Below are positions 61,480 to 64,000 of a stretch of DNA of 64,000 nt, piece after piece (position 1 is the first letter of the stretch; every line of letters begins with the position of its first letter). This DNA comes from Daphnia carinata (taxonomy: Eukaryota > Arthropoda > Branchiopoda > Diplostraca > Daphniidae): assembly GCF_022539665.2 (NCBI RefSeq), contig NC_081332.1, positions 3,939,884-4,003,883 of the forward strand. Reading direction: 5' to 3'. Under the pieces are notes generated by a model, which was not told the origin of the DNA, did no database searches, and worked only from the letters and a program-made list of their open reading frames with translations. The position numbers were made by a program, and so were the translations under genes.

Positions 61480-61866
61480 AATTATTTTTGCAACTTTAAA
61501 AAGGCACAATAGCCCTTTCAAAAGTTGCCGTCAACCCAGGCAGGGGGAGACACTGCCTTGTTGACCCACCGGGGAGATTACCCGGTGATTGGCTAAGAGA
61601 AGCCGGAAGAAGAGCCGAAGAAATGGAACATTTTTACAGGAGCGATTAACCTTTAATTCGGATTTGCGGGTAGCCACACAGCCCTCCATGAACACTTCAT
61701 CGAACCATGCGGACCCCCACGTCCCCTTTCCGGCCAGAGCCCTCCAAACCTCGGTATATGTTGTTTTTATATATACCGTACAGTAGGGGCATGACCCCCT
61801 ACGGGCTTATTACGAGTCAAGGGGAAACGGGGCTACGGAAAGGAAGGGAGCCCAGATATGCACTTC
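61480..61866 (-). ncRNA. structured module R2, copy C
   Basis: Mirror of copy B; every stem pair is present on the minus strand, and no stem-breaking change was noticed. Two minus-frame and two plus-frame open readings through R2 are identical in B and C and are not regarded as coding. Confidence 0.45.
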
Positions 61867-62545
61867 AATTTTTTAAATATAAAATACCGTCTCGGGAATC
61901 CGAATGAAGTATAGAAAATATCATGTCATCCATCCAATCATTACAATTTATTCAGTGTCATGCCCCAACCAAGAATTTTTTCAGATCCAATGTTACTATT
62001 AACCTATGCTGAGAAAAGAAAAACATCACCATTAAGCATCTCAATTGTTGCTCATGTGACTTACATGACTCATAGATTCAAATTCTGGCAGAAGCTTGGG
62101 AAAGGCCATACAAATTGCAGATGAAAATCATTGTATAAGGCTCTTGAATGATAAAATAGCACCCCTAGAATGTTGCATTGTTGATAGTTGTGTTCCCAGT
62201 ATGCTGAAAATCCTTTCCTATTGGATAAATTTTTTTTTTGTAGATTAGACATGGGTGGCAAAAAGGAGGAGAAATGCTTCGTCATAAATTCAAAAAATTT
62301 TCAAGGAAATTCCTTTCATACCTAAAGAGTCCATGTATGATGTTCATCGCTGCAATGCCAGCAAAGTGAAACATCTTTAGAGCCATTTAAGTACCCAGCT
62401 TCACCAACACTCTGAACGTAAAGGACAAGTTGTTCTTTAGCAAGAGAAGCAGCTCATACCTTAATCGTAATGCACTTTCAGTGTTTTTCAACTGTAGGCT
62501 CACTCTTCAATCCTGTCACACTTCCAGGTTTTACTTGAACCCCCG

Positions 62546-63219
62546 CTAAAATTCTGTAAATGCAAAATAACAGCATTAAAAATACTTTTTCAATAGACAA
62601 AAAACCGAAAAGTACCTAATCCATGTTTTATGTTGAACTCATGCCATTTCTGGGTTTCCGTACCACACCCATATTCGGCCCAAATACGGTCCAACAATTC
62701 TTCACTTCCTTCGCTGCATGGACTTATTACTAACAATTCTTTTAGTGCAGCACTAACAGAATTTAACTTTAACACACTGTAAGGTGGTGGACTGAATAAC
62801 TAAACAGTAAATAATTGTTTGTTAAAATTCTATACTTATTTTGAATTCTTATTTGAAAAGTTTAGGTACCTGACTGTGTTCGCCTAATGCCAATTCATCC
62901 TCATGTTCAGTTAGGGATGAGTTTGGAAAAACCTCCTTCACTGTTTGGAAACTGTTCCGTTCCAATTTGTTCTTTTCCCCTGGCTGAGCTTGTAGACTCA
63001 AAATTTGAGCTACAAAACACAAATGAATAAAAGCAAATAAATAGAATCATTACGTATTAGGCCTTACCATCCTTAGCTTTGCTGTTATCTAATATTTTGT
63101 GTTGTTCCAATAATTGGGCCTGCAGCTTCATAATTTGATCTCATAAACAATAATTAATAATTGAAAACCAATATAATAAGTTTATACTTACCATCCTTTT
63201 GTTGTATTATCTTATCCAT
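62546..63219 (-). CDS. repeat-borne spliced gene, copy C
   Basis: Mirror of the copy B gene, start ATG at 63219-63217, with the same exon pattern and the same premature stop. The shared stop shows that the lesion predates the inverted duplication or was spread by gene conversion. Confidence 0.4.
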
Positions 63220-64000
63220 TTTCCAATTGTTCCTCCAGCCCCGCGTTATTCTCTCCATCCACGCTACTGAACCATCTGCGAATGGCATCCAATGGACTGA
63301 AATTGCCTACGCCAGTAATAACGAGTCTGAGCGGTAGATGGCTACGTGTCGGAAAAAAAGAAAAAAGTGCGATTTTTTTTTTCCGATATTTTTTTTTTTA
63401 AATGTAAAACGGATTGCCATAAAAAATACATTATTTTGATTCGAAATTGATTGCTAATCACGAAAATCTGGTTTATTTTTATATTGGGCTTATACTTTTT
63501 GAATAAACCGTAAAAAACAGAAGGTCGAGCTGATTTTGTCGGGCTTAAATTTTTTCCTATTAAAAAACAATATCATTAAATCTAGATAAATATGTATTAT
63601 TCTGATTCAGACTTTAACAAGGAACACGAAAATGACAGTTGTTTTTACGTAGAGCTTATAGTTTTTGGATAATCTAAAAAATTGATGTGTCACGCTAGCG
63701 CTGTAGCGTACTGGCGCGCTAGTCAGTTTTCATTTCGCTATATTTCCAAAACGGTTGGTTTTATGAAAAAAGTAATAATTTTATCGGAATCAGCATTTAA
63801 TTTTTAGTACATCCTGTGATTTTTAACCGATTCCTGTGAGGGTCAGTTTTTGCAAGTTTTGGGGGTAAAATTCCCACGGTCATTTTCTTTGTTTATTTCA
63901 GCAACGGCTAATGTGACGAGAAAAAGAATATGTGTTCCGAAATCAGCGTTAAATTTGGAGTATAACGTGTTATTCTCGTCAAATTCTATGCGGTTTATTG

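Larger units (their letters stand above)
61365..63430 (-). mobile_element. repeat U, copy C (minus orientation, right arm)
   Basis: Inverse of copy B with only scattered differences. The two face each other tail to tail across the tRNA-like spacer, the same geometry as copies A and D. Confidence 0.75.
58098..64000. repeat. giant near-perfect inverted repeat, arms >2.6 kb
   Basis: 58098-60732 is the reverse complement of ~61366-64000; paired coordinates sum to 122098-122100. The right arm is cut by the window edge, so the true arm may be longer. Differences are few: for example A at 58340 against C at the partner of 63758, a two-base difference in the A-run near 58700, and a 2-bp indel plus a substitution at the inner end near 60680-60710. 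The spacer of ~630 bp holds tRNA-like sequences. Each arm is an AT-rich MITE-like outer part plus one copy of repeat U. Confidence 0.9.

Overview
The window looks like nuclear DNA of a small arthropod with a compact genome, most likely a branchiopod crustacean of the Daphnia type. This is inferred from introns of mostly 60-80 bp, dense housekeeping genes on both strands, an astakine/prokineticin-like ten-cysteine protein, and a large load of AT-rich inverted repeats and degenerate tRNA-like sequences. No database search was run; gene names rest on recognition of protein families and on exon models built by hand. All fifteen main models join in frame from start to stop.

Layout. 1-2523: possible 3' end of a gene entering from the left, then intergenic DNA. 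2524-12000: TAF5L (+), elongin A (-), PDIA6 (+), mitoribosomal mS38 (+) and a UPF0488/C8orf33-like gene (-). 12390-20700: repeat-rich block with one copy of a ~2.2 kb repeat U that carries a small spliced gene, a tRNA-like cluster, a TIR-bounded element holding an esterase-like fragment, a 23-bp minisatellite, a partial inverted copy of U, and nested AT-rich palindromes. 21725-31596: four minus-strand genes: a chromodomain + C2HC-finger protein I cannot name, a plexin-domain (PLXDC-like) receptor, a short secreted ZP-like protein, and the SUMO ligase NSMCE2. 32098-48440: VPS72/YL1 (+), astakine-like cytokine (+), a RUN-domain RUSC-like protein (+), an XK-related scramblase-family protein (-) and glycyl-tRNA synthetase (+). 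50834-57300: class I myosin of the Myo1D/Myo31DF group (+). 58098-64000: a giant, nearly exact inverted repeat made of two further copies of U, running off the right edge.

The named genes are mostly unrelated housekeeping functions: SAGA/TFIID and SWR1/SRCAP chromatin work, RNA polymerase II elongation, ER folding, mitochondrial and cytosolic translation, DNA repair and actin motors. They are arranged in divergent pairs (NSMCE2/VPS72, XKR/GARS1, ELOA/PDIA6) and convergent pairs (TAF5L/ELOA, mS38/UPF0488, RUSC-like/XKR), some with 3' ends within tens of bases.

The most unusual signal is repeat U. Its 3' part is a ~385-bp module (R2) with at least six consecutive stem-loops, seen four times. 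It occurs twice as tail-to-tail inverted pairs whose spacer holds degenerate tRNA-like sequences. This suggests an inverted-repeat mobile element with a structured RNA and a lineage-specific spliced gene. I could not assign it to a known superfamily.
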